DNA of 64,000 nt from JADJOM01 sp963817435 (lineage in GTDB: Bacteria > Gemmatimonadota > Gemmatimonadetes > Gemmatimonadales > GWC2-71-9): positions 124,001-188,000 of the forward strand of contig CAWFNY010000001.1 in the NCBI GenBank assembly GCA_963817435.1, written 5' to 3'. Shown here in pieces: positions 7,879-17,453 of this stretch. A program made the position numbers and the translations under genes. The notes under the pieces were generated by a model. That model was not told the origin of the DNA, ran no database searches, and saw only the letters and a list, made by a program, of their open reading frames with translations. Positions within the stretch are counted from its first letter, which is position 1. Each line of letters opens with the position of its first letter.

Positions 7879-9714
7879 TCAGCTGCGCTGGCGAGTCTGG
7901 TCCTGCTGGGCCTGGGCGTCGGTCCGGAAGATCTGGGCGCGCCGGTCCTCGACCTTCGCGGCGGTCCGGAGCGCATCGAGGTAACTGCGCACCCGGTCCT
8001 GCCGGGCGAGCCGGATCTGCTTGGCGCGGAAGTCGTCGATCTGCTTGACGAACTCGGTGGAGTCGGGCGGATCGTGCTTGATCACCCGGAGCACGTACAG
8101 CCCATCATCCGTCTCGATGACGCCGCTGGTCTTGCCGACCGCCAGCCCGAACGCCGTGCCCACGACCTGGGGGTTGGGGAAGGGCGGGTTGGTGCGGGTG
8201 AACGGCGGGAACTCCTGGTGCGGCAGCTTGAGCGCCGTGGCGGCCTGCGCCAGCGTGCTGCCCTCGCCGATCCGCTTCTCGAGATCGGTGGCCACGGCCC
8301 GCGCGCCCTCCCACTTCTTCTTGTCCCGCGCGGCGATGGTGACCGCTCCCTTGACCGATTCGAAGGGCGGCACGCCCTCGTTGTGCAGGCTGTCGAGCCG
8401 GAAGAGGAAGTAGGCGTACGAGACTTCGACGATCCGGCCGGTCTCACCGACCTTGGCCTGGAATGCCCAGACGCCGGCGTCGGGAACCACCTGGAGTCCG
8501 ACCTGCGCCCGAGTGCCCTTCTGGATGGGGTTGGCCTTGCCGACGTGGAGTCCGAGGATCTTCGCGGCGGTGTCCAGCGCGCTCGGATCGAGCTTCTCGG
8601 CGCCCAGCGATTCCAGGCTGTCCGCCCGGGCGTCGAGCAGGTCGCGATGGGTCCCGGTGATCTCGATGGGGATCAGGATGTGATGCGCCTGCACCTTGCC
8701 CCCGGCACGCTTGTCCACCCGAATCAGGTGGTAACCGAACGCGGAGAGCACCGGTTCGGACACCGTGCCGATCGGGAGGCTGTAGGCCGCCCGTTCGAAG
8801 GCCGGGTCCATCGTGCTCTTCCCGAACTCACCCAGGTCGCCGCCCTTCTGCGCCGAGCCGGAGTCCGCCGACTCGCGCTTGGCCACCTCGGCGAAAGGCG
8901 AACCGGCGAGGATCTCCTTGCGGAGGTCCTCGGCGCGGTGGAGCGCGGCGGCGGTGTCGCTGGCATCCGGGGCGCGCACGATCTCGACATAACTCAGGTA
9001 GGCGGTCGCGGGGCGCTTGAACTCCTCCCGATGGTCGTCGTAGTACTTCCGGATCTCCGCGTCGGTGAGCGGGACGGCGGAATCAGGCACGACGGCGCGC
9101 GGCAGGATCGCCGCGAGTTCCACCGAGACCTTCTCGTTGTTGTCGCGCCAGGTCTGCCACAGCGCGGCGTCCGAGAGGTAGACGTCGCTGGTGACGACCC
9201 GGAACAGCTTGGACTGCCGGATCTGGTCGGCATACTGGGACTCCAGCAGCGGCACGACCTGCGCTGCCGCGCTCGACCGGAGCCATGCCTGGTACTTGCT
9301 GATGTCGAACTTGGCGTCGGTCTGGAACTCCGGCTGCTGGATGAACTCCGGCGGCGGGTTGTCCTGAATCGCGGCGGCGATCTCGTCGGGAGTGACATCG
9401 ATCCCCCGGTGCGCATACTCGGTCTCCAGACTCTGCTGCTGAATCAATTCCGTCCAGACGGTATTCCGGACGTCCTCGACCTCTTCGGCGCTGAGCGAGT
9501 GGCCGACCTGCCGCTGACGCTGCTCGGTCGCGCCCTGGACCATCTGCTGGTAGTTCCGCAGAGGAATCTTCTGGCCGTTGATCTCGCCCACGGTGGTGCG
9601 GGACCCGCCTGTGACCTGGCTCCAGTCGACGCTGGTCCAGAGAAAGACCAGCATCAGGACGGCGAAAACCGCGGCGGCAACCTTGCCGGCGATGCTGCGG
9701 AAGACTTGCATCAT
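7879..9714 (-). CDS. ppiD: PpiD-type periplasmic folding chaperone / peptidyl-prolyl isomerase
   Basis: A 611-residue, inner-membrane-anchored periplasmic chaperone of the SurA/PpiD type that helps outer-membrane proteins fold. The N-terminus 'MMQVFRSIAGK' is followed by one membrane anchor at about residues 10-28 ('VAAAVFAVLMLVFLW'), then a SurA_N-like helical domain and a parvulin rotamase domain at about 235-345 (with 'GGDLGEFGKSTMDPAFERAA' and 'GYHLIRVDKR'). A second rotamase-like or all-helical segment follows. ATG 9714 is chosen over the longer upstream start because PpiD proteins begin just before the anchor and a promoter-like sequence ends about 40 nt upstream. It is monocistronic and faces tatA across a shared terminator. 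Confidence 0.85.
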   Translation of the reverse strand: MMQVFRSIAGKVAAAVFAVLMLVFLWTSVDWSQVTGGSRTTVGEINGQKIPLRNYQQMVQGATEQRQRQVGHSLSAEEVEDVRNTVWTELIQQQSLETEYAHRGIDVTPDEIAAAIQDNPPPEFIQQPEFQTDAKFDISKYQAWLRSSAAAQVVPLLESQYADQIRQSKLFRVVTSDVYLSDAALWQTWRDNNEKVSVELAAILPRAVVPDSAVPLTDAEIRKYYDDHREEFKRPATAYLSYVEIVRAPDASDTAAALHRAEDLRKEILAGSPFAEVAKRESADSGSAQKGGDLGEFGKSTMDPAFERAAYSLPIGTVSEPVLSAFGYHLIRVDKRAGGKVQAHHILIPIEITGTHRDLLDARADSLESLGAEKLDPSALDTAAKILGLHVGKANPIQKGTRAQVGLQVVPDAGVWAFQAKVGETGRIVEVSYAYFLFRLDSLHNEGVPPFESVKGAVTIAARDKKKWEGARAVATDLEKRIGEGSTLAQAATALKLPHQEFPPFTRTNPPFPNPQVVGTAFGLAVGKTSGVIETDDGLYVLRVIKHDPPDSTEFVKQIDDFRAKQIRLARQDRVRSYLDALRTAAKVEDRRAQIFRTDAQAQQDQTRQRS

Positions 9715-9760
9715 ATTGGAACTGCCCTGCGGCTGAGGGGACGGCGGAAAAAGAGGCGTA

Positions 9761-9789
9761 AGTCTAAGCCCGGCAACGCAGAATCTCAA
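9761..9789 (-). promoter_or_regulatory. promoter for ppiD
   Basis: On the minus strand TTGAGA (9789-9784) and TAGACT (9766-9761) are separated by 17 bp. The expected start site is near 9754, about 40 nt upstream of the ppiD ATG. Confidence 0.45.
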
Positions 9790-9810
9790 GCCGATCGGGG
9801 CTTCGACCCG

Positions 9811-9839
9811 TTGACACGATCCCGTGGTGCCTCTAATGT
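9811..9839 (+). promoter_or_regulatory. promoter for the second TPR gene
   Basis: A perfect TTGACA at 9811-9816 is followed after 17 bp by TAATGT (9834-9839). The predicted start near 9846 leaves a 33-nt leader that includes a G-rich ribosome site just before the ATG at 9879. It is divergent from the ppiD promoter. Confidence 0.55.
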
Positions 9840-9878
9840 TTATTCAATCGCCACAACAACTTACGCATAGGGCCGGGG

Positions 9879-12038
9879 ATGCCACCAAACAGCGAGATCG
9901 AGAAGCTCGAGCGCCGTTGGAAGGAGAATCCCAAGGGGACCGTGTTCGCGCCGTACGCCGAAGTGCTGCGCAAGCATGGAGATCACCTGCTCGCTCGTGA
10001 CGTCCTCCGTCAGGGGCTTGAGCTGCATCCCGATCATATCCCCGGGAACATCGTGCTGGGGCGCTGCTGCCTCGATCTTCGGGAAGACGGACCCGCCGAA
10101 GCCGCGTTCAATCACGTCCTCGACCTCGATCAGGAAAATGTCATCGCGCTGAAGGCGCTGGCCGACATCACCGAGCGCCAGGGTCGTCTCATGGAGGCCG
10201 CTGATTGGCTCTCCCGGCTGATCTCGGTCGATCCCAGTAACGACGAGGCCCGCGACCAGCTGGCCCGGGTTGATGCGGCCCGGGAAGCGGCCGCCGCCGC
10301 CATGACGGCCCCGCTGACCCAGGAAGCGGGGCAGGCCCCCGCGCCGACCCGCGCCGAGGACGTCACCGAGGCCCTGCCCCTCGTGGCGCGTCACGCGCCG
10401 CCGCCACCGCCACCACCGCTCCCCGAAGTGCCCACGGTCGAAGTCGCCACGGGGCAGGTGAGCGAAGACGCCGATGCCCAGCTCGACGCGCGCTTCAGCC
10501 TGTTCGACGAATCCCCGGCGAAGACCGTACCGATCGGGCTGCCGTCGCTGCCGCCCTACGAGGCGCCGCCGCCAGCGGCGCCACCGGCTCCAGTCATGGA
10601 GATTCTCGAGGCGATCGAGCCGGCCGCTCTGGAACTCGTCGAGCCGGAGATGGTCGCCGAGCCGATGGACGCTGTCGCCCCCACCTCTGCCGCCCCGGAG
10701 ACCAGTCTCGACGAGATCGATGTCGGCGAGGTGTACTCCATCGGCCACGAGGAGCCAGCGTCGATCGATCTGCGCCCCTCCAGCGCCACGGAATTCCAGA
10801 CCCCGGACGACAGCGCGGCCCTGCTCGAGCTGGCCCCGACCGGCTCCGAATTCCAGGTGCCGGACGCGTCGTCGGAACTGAAGCTCTCCTCGGCAGGCGG
10901 CACGGAGTATCAGACGCCCAGCGGCGCGGATGAGCTGTTGCGCGCCTCGGAGCGCCAGCGGGAACCGGAGCCGGTCCTCGAGCCGGAACCGGCCCCGGAG
11001 CCGGAGCCGCTCCCGGGACTGGAGCCGGCGATCTCCTTCGACGAGGTGCCCCGCCCCTACAGCAAGGTCATCACGACCGGGTTCGCTGCGATCGAGCTGA
11101 TGCCCACCCAGGAGCTTCCCACCGAGCCGACCGACGAGCCGCTGGAAATGCTCGAGCCGGAGCCCGAACCCGAGTCGGTCCAGGTCCCGATCCTCTCCGT
11201 GGAGCCCGAAGCTGCTGTCGCAGCGGAAGCGGAGCCCGAGCCCGAGTTCGAGCCCGAGGCAGACGAAAGCTCCCTTGTGGACATGCTCGCCGCGGCGGGC
11301 ACCGCCACCGTCGTCTCGGAATCGGGGTCCGAGTCCGAGCCGATTGAGCCGACAGAACCGGCGGCACCGGAGTCGAACCTCAAGCTCATTTTCCCCGACG
11401 ACGTCTCCGAACCGGAGCCGCCGCGCCACCGGCGGATCACCGAGGAGATGGCCGCGGTGGCGGAGCCGGTCACCCCGGAGCCGGCCGTGCCGGAACCGGC
11501 GCCCGTGCTCACGGAGAGCATGGCGGATTTGTACCTGCGCCAGGGACACCTGGCCGAGGCGATGAACGTGTACCGGGAACTCGCCGCCCGGCAGCCGGAC
11601 GATCAGCGGCTGCAACAGAAGGTGCGCGACCTGCAGGCCGCGCTCGCCGCGGGCAGCCGTCGGCACTCGTATGTGGCGATGGATACCGGCGGCGAGTCGG
11701 TCGAGTCGTTCTTCCGCTCCCTCGCCGACGCCCGCCCTGCGGGCAGCGCGGCGTCCCGCCCGATGGTGGAGGACGAACAGGGCGGCGGAGCGCCGACTCG
11801 GCCCGCGAACGATCCCCTTTCGCTGAGCGCCATCTTCGGCGAGGAGGCGGCGAGCACCTCCTCGGCGTCGGCGGTGGGAGAAACTCCCGCCAAGCCGCAG
11901 GCGCCTGATGCGTTCAGCTTCGACCAGTTCTTCGGCGCCGCCTCCTCCGGAGGCGCGAACAGTGCCCAGGGCGGCCGGCCTTCAGGGGGCGAGGACCTCG
12001 ACCAGTTCCAGCACTGGCTCAAGAGCCTGAAGAAGTGA
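9879..12038 (+). CDS. TPR protein with acidic Pro/Glu-rich linker
   Basis: A 719-residue protein without signal peptide. Residues 1-135 are TPR-like ('PYAEVLRKHGDHLLARDVLR', 'AAFNHVLDLDQENVIALKAL'). Residues about 140-535 are a long low-complexity segment rich in Pro, Glu and Ala, including a run of prolines near 170 and repeated Glu-Pro dipeptides near 350-460. A further TPR follows at about 545-590 ('LTESMADLYLRQGHLAEAMN'), and the C-terminus ends in 'DLDQFQHWLKSLKK'. The layout mirrors the 838-residue protein at 3764, suggesting a shared scaffold role. No catalytic motif is seen. Its stop overlaps the aroQ ATG by one base. Confidence 0.82.
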   Translation: MPPNSEIEKLERRWKENPKGTVFAPYAEVLRKHGDHLLARDVLRQGLELHPDHIPGNIVLGRCCLDLREDGPAEAAFNHVLDLDQENVIALKALADITERQGRLMEAADWLSRLISVDPSNDEARDQLARVDAAREAAAAAMTAPLTQEAGQAPAPTRAEDVTEALPLVARHAPPPPPPPLPEVPTVEVATGQVSEDADAQLDARFSLFDESPAKTVPIGLPSLPPYEAPPPAAPPAPVMEILEAIEPAALELVEPEMVAEPMDAVAPTSAAPETSLDEIDVGEVYSIGHEEPASIDLRPSSATEFQTPDDSAALLELAPTGSEFQVPDASSELKLSSAGGTEYQTPSGADELLRASERQREPEPVLEPEPAPEPEPLPGLEPAISFDEVPRPYSKVITTGFAAIELMPTQELPTEPTDEPLEMLEPEPEPESVQVPILSVEPEAAVAAEAEPEPEFEPEADESSLVDMLAAAGTATVVSESGSESEPIEPTEPAAPESNLKLIFPDDVSEPEPPRHRRITEEMAAVAEPVTPEPAVPEPAPVLTESMADLYLRQGHLAEAMNVYRELAARQPDDQRLQQKVRDLQAALAAGSRRHSYVAMDTGGESVESFFRSLADARPAGSAASRPMVEDEQGGGAPTRPANDPLSLSAIFGEEAASTSSASAVGETPAKPQAPDAFSFDQFFGAASSGGANSAQGGRPSGGEDLDQFQHWLKSLKK

Positions 12039-12475
12039 TGCGCATCGCTGTGCTGAACGGGCCGAACCTGAACCTGCTCGGCACCCGTGAGCCCGAAGTG
12101 TACGGCCGGACGACCCTGCCGGAGCTGGAAGGGCTGGTACGGGCCGAGGCGGCCCGGCTGGGCGTGACGCTCGACTGGATGCAGACCAACCACGAGGGTG
12201 CGTTCGTCGACGCGGTACAGGCGCTCAAGGGCAAGGCCGACGGCGCCCTCGTCAACGCTGCGGCGTTTACCCACACAAGCCTGGCGATCCGGGACGCATT
12301 CCTCGCGGTGAAGGTGCCGTTCGTGGAAGTTCACCTGTCGAACATCTTTGCGCGTGAGGCGGAGCGCCGGCATTCCCGGCTCGCCGATCTGGCGGTGGGT
12401 ATCGTCGCCGGCTTCGGGCCGTCGGGATACCTGCTCGGGCTCCAGGCGCTGGTCGCGAAACTCGGTGGTGATTGA
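12038..12475 (+). CDS. aroQ: type II 3-dehydroquinate dehydratase
   Basis: This enzyme converts 3-dehydroquinate to 3-dehydroshikimate in the shikimate pathway to aromatic amino acids. The 145-residue length is typical of type II enzymes. Family motifs are all visible: 'GPNLNLLGTREPEVYG' with the catalytic loop Arg and Tyr, 'NHEG', 'NAAAFTHTSLAIRDA' and 'EVHLSNIFARE' with the catalytic His. ATG 12038 is preferred to GTG 12035 because it gives the usual 'MRIAVLNGPN' start. It is sandwiched between the TPR gene and a peptidase gene with overlaps on both sides. Confidence 0.95.
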   Translation: MRIAVLNGPNLNLLGTREPEVYGRTTLPELEGLVRAEAARLGVTLDWMQTNHEGAFVDAVQALKGKADGALVNAAAFTHTSLAIRDAFLAVKVPFVEVHLSNIFAREAERRHSRLADLAVGIVAGFGPSGYLLGLQALVAKLGGD

Positions 12476-13556
12476 TCGCAGGGAAGCCCGGCAGGCCGCG
12501 CTCCGGGATCGAATGCTGACGCTGGGGCACGACCTGCTGCTGGTGCAGTCTCTGCCCAACATCCGCTATCTGACCGGCTTCACCGGCTCCTCGGGACTGC
12601 TCGCGGTTCGGGCGCACGACGCCATCCTGGTTACCGACTTCCGCTATGCAGCGCAGGCCCCGCGTGAGGCGGGCACCGTAGCGCGAGTCGAGATCGACCA
12701 GCTGAACATCTGGGACCGGCTCAAGCGGGTGCTGGGTGAACGGCCGGCGGGCAGCCTCGCCTTCGAGGCGCACATCACCACCGTGCGGGAGCGGGAGCGG
12801 CTTGCGGCGCTTCTCCCGCACGCCACGTGGGAGCCGACCAGCGATCTGGTCGAGAAGCTCCGGATAGTGAAGGATGCCGCGGAGGTGGAGGCGATTCGCG
12901 CCGCGGCCGCGCTCGCGCAGGACGCGCTGGCCGAAACGCTCCCCGCTGTCCGCGCCGGCGACAGTGAATTCGAGGTCGCCGCCCGGCTGGAATCGGCGCT
13001 GCGCCGCCGGGGAAGTGAGTGGCATCCGTTCCCCACAATCGTCGCGTCGGGACCGCGCGCGGCGCTCCCGCATGCGCGCACCAGCGATCGCACCGTGAAT
13101 CCCGGTGACTGGCTCCTGCTTGACTTCGGCGCGCAGGTGGACGGATACTGTGCCGACCTCACCCGGACCGTCGTGGTGGGCGCGCGGGCTGACGCCAGGC
13201 AGCGCGAGATCTACGGAGTCGTGCTGCAGGCGCAGCGGCGGGCGCTCGAGCATGTGCGGGCCGGCATGGCCGGCCGCGAGGCCGATGCCCTCGCTCGCGA
13301 GGTGATTGCGAAGGCCGGCTTCGGTGACGCCTTCGGGCACTCCCTCGGCCACGGACTCGGGCTCGAAGTGCATGAGGCGCCGCGGCTTTCGCCGACGGCC
13401 GATCAGCCCGTCCCGGTCGGCGCGGTGGTGACGGTGGAGCCCGGGATCTATCTTCACGGCTGGGGTGGTGTCCGGCTGGAGGACGACGTGCATCTGACCG
13501 CCTCAGGACCGGAATTGCTGTCCGATAACCGCGTGGAACTGCTCGAGCTGGTCTGA
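12468..13556 (+). CDS. pepP: M24-family Xaa-Pro aminopeptidase
   Basis: A cytosolic metallopeptidase predicted to remove N-terminal residues preceding proline. The start is one of two consecutive GTG codons (12465 or 12468) that overlap the end of aroQ; the N-terminus 'IDRREARQAALRDRML' then fits, and the product is 362 residues, the length of the short bacterial Xaa-Pro dipeptidase group. An N-terminal creatinase-like domain (1-130) precedes the pita-bread domain. The dinuclear metal ligands are recognisable: two Asp in 'LDFGAQVDGYCADLTRT', His in 'GHSLGHGLGLEVHE', Glu in 'VTVEPGIY' and Glu in 'VRLEDDV'. In many bacteria this gene precedes efp and accB; here accB follows but efp is missing. 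Confidence 0.88.
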   Translation: MIDRREARQAALRDRMLTLGHDLLLVQSLPNIRYLTGFTGSSGLLAVRAHDAILVTDFRYAAQAPREAGTVARVEIDQLNIWDRLKRVLGERPAGSLAFEAHITTVRERERLAALLPHATWEPTSDLVEKLRIVKDAAEVEAIRAAAALAQDALAETLPAVRAGDSEFEVAARLESALRRRGSEWHPFPTIVASGPRAALPHARTSDRTVNPGDWLLLDFGAQVDGYCADLTRTVVVGARADARQREIYGVVLQAQRRALEHVRAGMAGREADALAREVIAKAGFGDAFGHSLGHGLGLEVHEAPRLSPTADQPVPVGAVVTVEPGIYLHGWGGVRLEDDVHLTASGPELLSDNRVELLELV

Positions 13557-13650
13557 GGGAACAGCGGGCGGGCCGGAGCACGCGGGGCGATGCTGCCCGG
13601 GAGCGTGACGCCCGAGCGCTGAGAGCCGAACCCTGAACCCCGATGCCTCA

Positions 13651-14193
13651 ATGAATGCGAAAGACTCGACCGACCTCGCCAAGCTCCTCGGCAAGCTGCC
13701 CGGGATCCGCTCGGTGGAACTCAAGGATGTGCGGAAGCTCGCCGAGCTGCTGCACGAGTTCCCGGAGCTGGGTTCCATCGAGGTGAAGGGGTGGTTCGAC
13801 ACCGGCGTGGTGATCACCCGGACCGGCATGCAGAGCTCGGCGCCGATGATGCCCGCGCCGATGGCCTTCGCGCCCGCACCGGTGGCGGCCCATGCGCCGG
13901 CGTCCGCTTCCGCACCGGCCACCGCGCCGGCGGCCGCCGCGCCCTCCACGCTGAAGGAGATCAAGTCGCCGATGGTGGGCACCTTCTACAAGGCGCCGGA
14001 GCCGGGGGCGGAGGCGTACGTGAAGGTCGGCGGACGGGTGACCGCGGGGCAGACCGTCTGCATCATCGAGGCGATGAAGATCATGAACGAGATCGAGGCG
14101 GAGGTGTCAGGCGTGGTCCGCGAAGTTCTCGTCGAGGACATGCAGCCGGTCGAGTTCGGCACCGTGCTGTACCGGGTGGATCCCAATGGCTGA
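13651..14193 (+). CDS. accB: biotin carboxyl carrier protein of acetyl-CoA carboxylase
   Basis: The carrier subunit that holds carboxybiotin between biotin carboxylase and carboxyltransferase in malonyl-CoA synthesis. The 180-residue protein has an N-terminal helical region (1-50), an Ala/Pro-rich flexible linker (about 65-98) and a C-terminal biotinyl domain starting 'KEIKSPMVGTFYKAPEPGA'. The biotin-accepting lysine is Lys143 in 'EAMKIMNEIEAE', although one residue in the usual hairpin (I instead of L) differs harmlessly. Its 3' end overlaps pilT by 8 bases, and accC follows pilT. No promoter is evident in the 94-bp gap after pepP. Confidence 0.95.
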   Translation: MNAKDSTDLAKLLGKLPGIRSVELKDVRKLAELLHEFPELGSIEVKGWFDTGVVITRTGMQSSAPMMPAPMAFAPAPVAAHAPASASAPATAPAAAAPSTLKEIKSPMVGTFYKAPEPGAEAYVKVGGRVTAGQTVCIIEAMKIMNEIEAEVSGVVREVLVEDMQPVEFGTVLYRVDPNG

Positions 14194-15366
14194 ACCGACC
14201 GGTCCGGCGGGCCTGCAGCCGCCGTTCAACTTCAAGCAGGCCATCTCGCTGATGGTGCAGCGCAATGGCTCCGACCTGCATCTGAAGGTGGGCCGGCCGC
14301 CGACCATCCGGGTGAACGGTGATCTCGCGGGGCTCGAGATGCAGCCGCTCAAGCCGGAGGACCTGAAGCTGCTCGCCGAGCAGATCATGACGCCGCGCCA
14401 GGTGAAGGAGTTCGCCGAGAAGAAGGAGGCGGACTTCGCCATCGGCGTCCCTGGCGTCGGCCGCTTCCGCACCAACATCTACCAGCAGCGCGGCACCCTG
14501 GCCTTTGCCTTCCGCGCGATTCCCTACGAGGTCAAGACGGTCCGCGAGCTGGAACTTCCCGAGGTGCTCGAGGAGATCTCCATCCGGCCGCGTGGCCTGG
14601 TGCTGGTCACCGGAGTGACCGGCTCGGGCAAGTCCACCTCGCTCGCCGCGATGATCAACCACGTCAACCAGAACCGCCGGGTCAACATCATCACGATCGA
14701 GGATCCGATCGAGTTCCTGCACCGCGACGTGATGGCGAACATCTCGCAGCGTGAGGTGGGCAGCGATACCCTCGCGTTCGGCACCGCCCTCCGGCACGTG
14801 CTGCGGCAGGACCCGGACGTGATCCTCATCGGAGAAATCCGCGACGCCGAGACGCTGGACGTGGCGCTCAAGGCGGCGGACACCGGCCACCTGGTCTTCT
14901 CCACCCTGCACACCACCGATGCGACCCAAACGATCAACCGGGTCATCTCGTTCTACCCGCCGCACCAGCACCAGGAGATCCGCTCGCTGCTCTCCACGGC
15001 GCTCGCGGCCGTGGTCTGCCTGCGCCTCGTGCCCCGGAAGGACGGGAAGGGCCGCGTGCCGGCGGCGGAGGTGCTGATCAACACGGCGGCGGTGGCCGAC
15101 AACATCCGCGACATCGAAAAGGCACTCAACATCCCCGACCTGATCTCGGAGGGGACCGAGGCCTACGGCATGCAGAGCTTCGACCAGTCGCTGATGCAGT
15201 GGTTCAAGCAGGGCGTGATCAGCTACGAGAGCGCGCTCTTCTACTCGACCAACCCCAGTGAATTTGCGCTCCGGGCCTCGGGCATCAGCTCCGCGTCGGA
15301 TCGTACCTTCAGCGGCCTCGCCGCCAGTGGCGGCAAGTCCGATCTCTCCCAGGACCTCACGCCCTG

Positions 15367-15367
<1 letters not shown>
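14186..15367 (+). CDS. pilT: type IV pilus retraction / twitching ATPase PilT
   Basis: A hexameric secretion-superfamily ATPase that depolymerises type IV pili at the inner membrane. The 393-residue protein starts with a PAS-like N-terminal domain and has all ATPase elements: Walker A 'GVTGSGKST' (Lys149), Asp box 'IITIEDPIEFLH', Walker B 'DVILIGEIRD' and His box 'GHLVFSTLHTTDA'. The C-terminal AIRNLIRE motif of retraction ATPases is not obvious, so a PilU/PilT-like variant cannot be excluded. It is unusual in sitting between accB and accC, overlapping the first by 8 bases and the second by 1 base. No other pilus gene is in the window. Confidence 0.93.
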
Positions 15368-16721
<1,354 letters not shown>

Positions 16722-16725
<4 letters not shown>

Positions 16726-17453
16726 AGCTGGACGTCGTCTTCACGCCGACTGGCCTCACCGCCGGTGAGGTCCAGGGCCGTATCGTCTTCGTCATCGATA
16801 TCCTCCGGGCCGGGACCACGATCTGCGCCGCGCTGCATCACGGCGCACGCGCGGTGGTGCCAGTCGCCGACACCGAAGAGGCGCTCCGCCTGGTCCAGAC
16901 CCTCGGCAGCGAGGACACCCTCCTGGCGGGTGAGCGCAATTGCCTGCCCATCCCGGGCTTCCACCTCGGCAACTCCCCGCGCGAGATGCTGCCCGAGGTG
17001 GTTCGCGGCAAGACGATTATCATGACTACCACGAACGGCACCCACGCCCTGCTGGCCACGGCGGGCGCCGGAGAGGTGTCGCTCGCCGGGGCCGCGAATT
17101 TCAGCATTGCCGCCGCGCGCGCGCGCGAGGCGTGGACCACTCGGGAGGATCTGCTCATCATCTGCTCCGGCCGGGAGAACCGATTCGCGCTCGATGACGC
17201 CTACGCCGCCGGCCGGCTGGTCGAGGCGGCGCTCGGCGGTGGTCGCGGGCGCAAGGGTCTGAGCGATGCGGCGCTGGTGTCCCTCGACCTGGTGCGGCGC
17301 TATGGCCAGCGGTGGGACCGCCCGCTGCTCGCGAGCCGCGGCGGTCGTGATCTATCGGAGCTGGATATGACGGACGATGTGCTGGACGCGGCGCGGGTCG
17401 ATGCCTATCCGGTCCGCGCCATCTTCCGCGACCGGCGGGTGGTCGCATCATGA
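16722..17453 (+). CDS. comB: 2-phosphosulfolactate phosphatase family protein
   Basis: A 243-residue ComB-family protein. In archaea ComB removes phosphate from 2-phosphosulfolactate on the way to coenzyme M; many bacteria carry a homologue whose substrate is less certain, and sulfolactate is one possibility. Signature segments are 'VVFTPTGLTAGEVQGRIVFV', 'DILRAGTTICAAL', 'LLAGERNCLPIPGFHLGNSP', 'TIIMTTTNGTHAL' and 'LLIICSGRENRFALDDAYAA'. ATG 16722 gives a 4-base overlap with accC, and the stop overlaps ftsK by 4 bases. ComA and ComC homologues are not in the window, so the physiological role remains open. Confidence 0.85.

Noticed and set aside
7639..9870. 743-codon plus-strand ORF opposite ppiD
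   Set aside because: It lies antisense to a gene with clear rotamase and membrane-anchor motifs and crosses a strong terminator; it reflects GC-rich codon usage.
9861..11666. 601-codon minus-strand ORF opposite the second TPR gene
   Set aside because: An antisense shadow of low-complexity Glu/Pro codons, Gly/Arg/Leu-rich with no recognisable motif.
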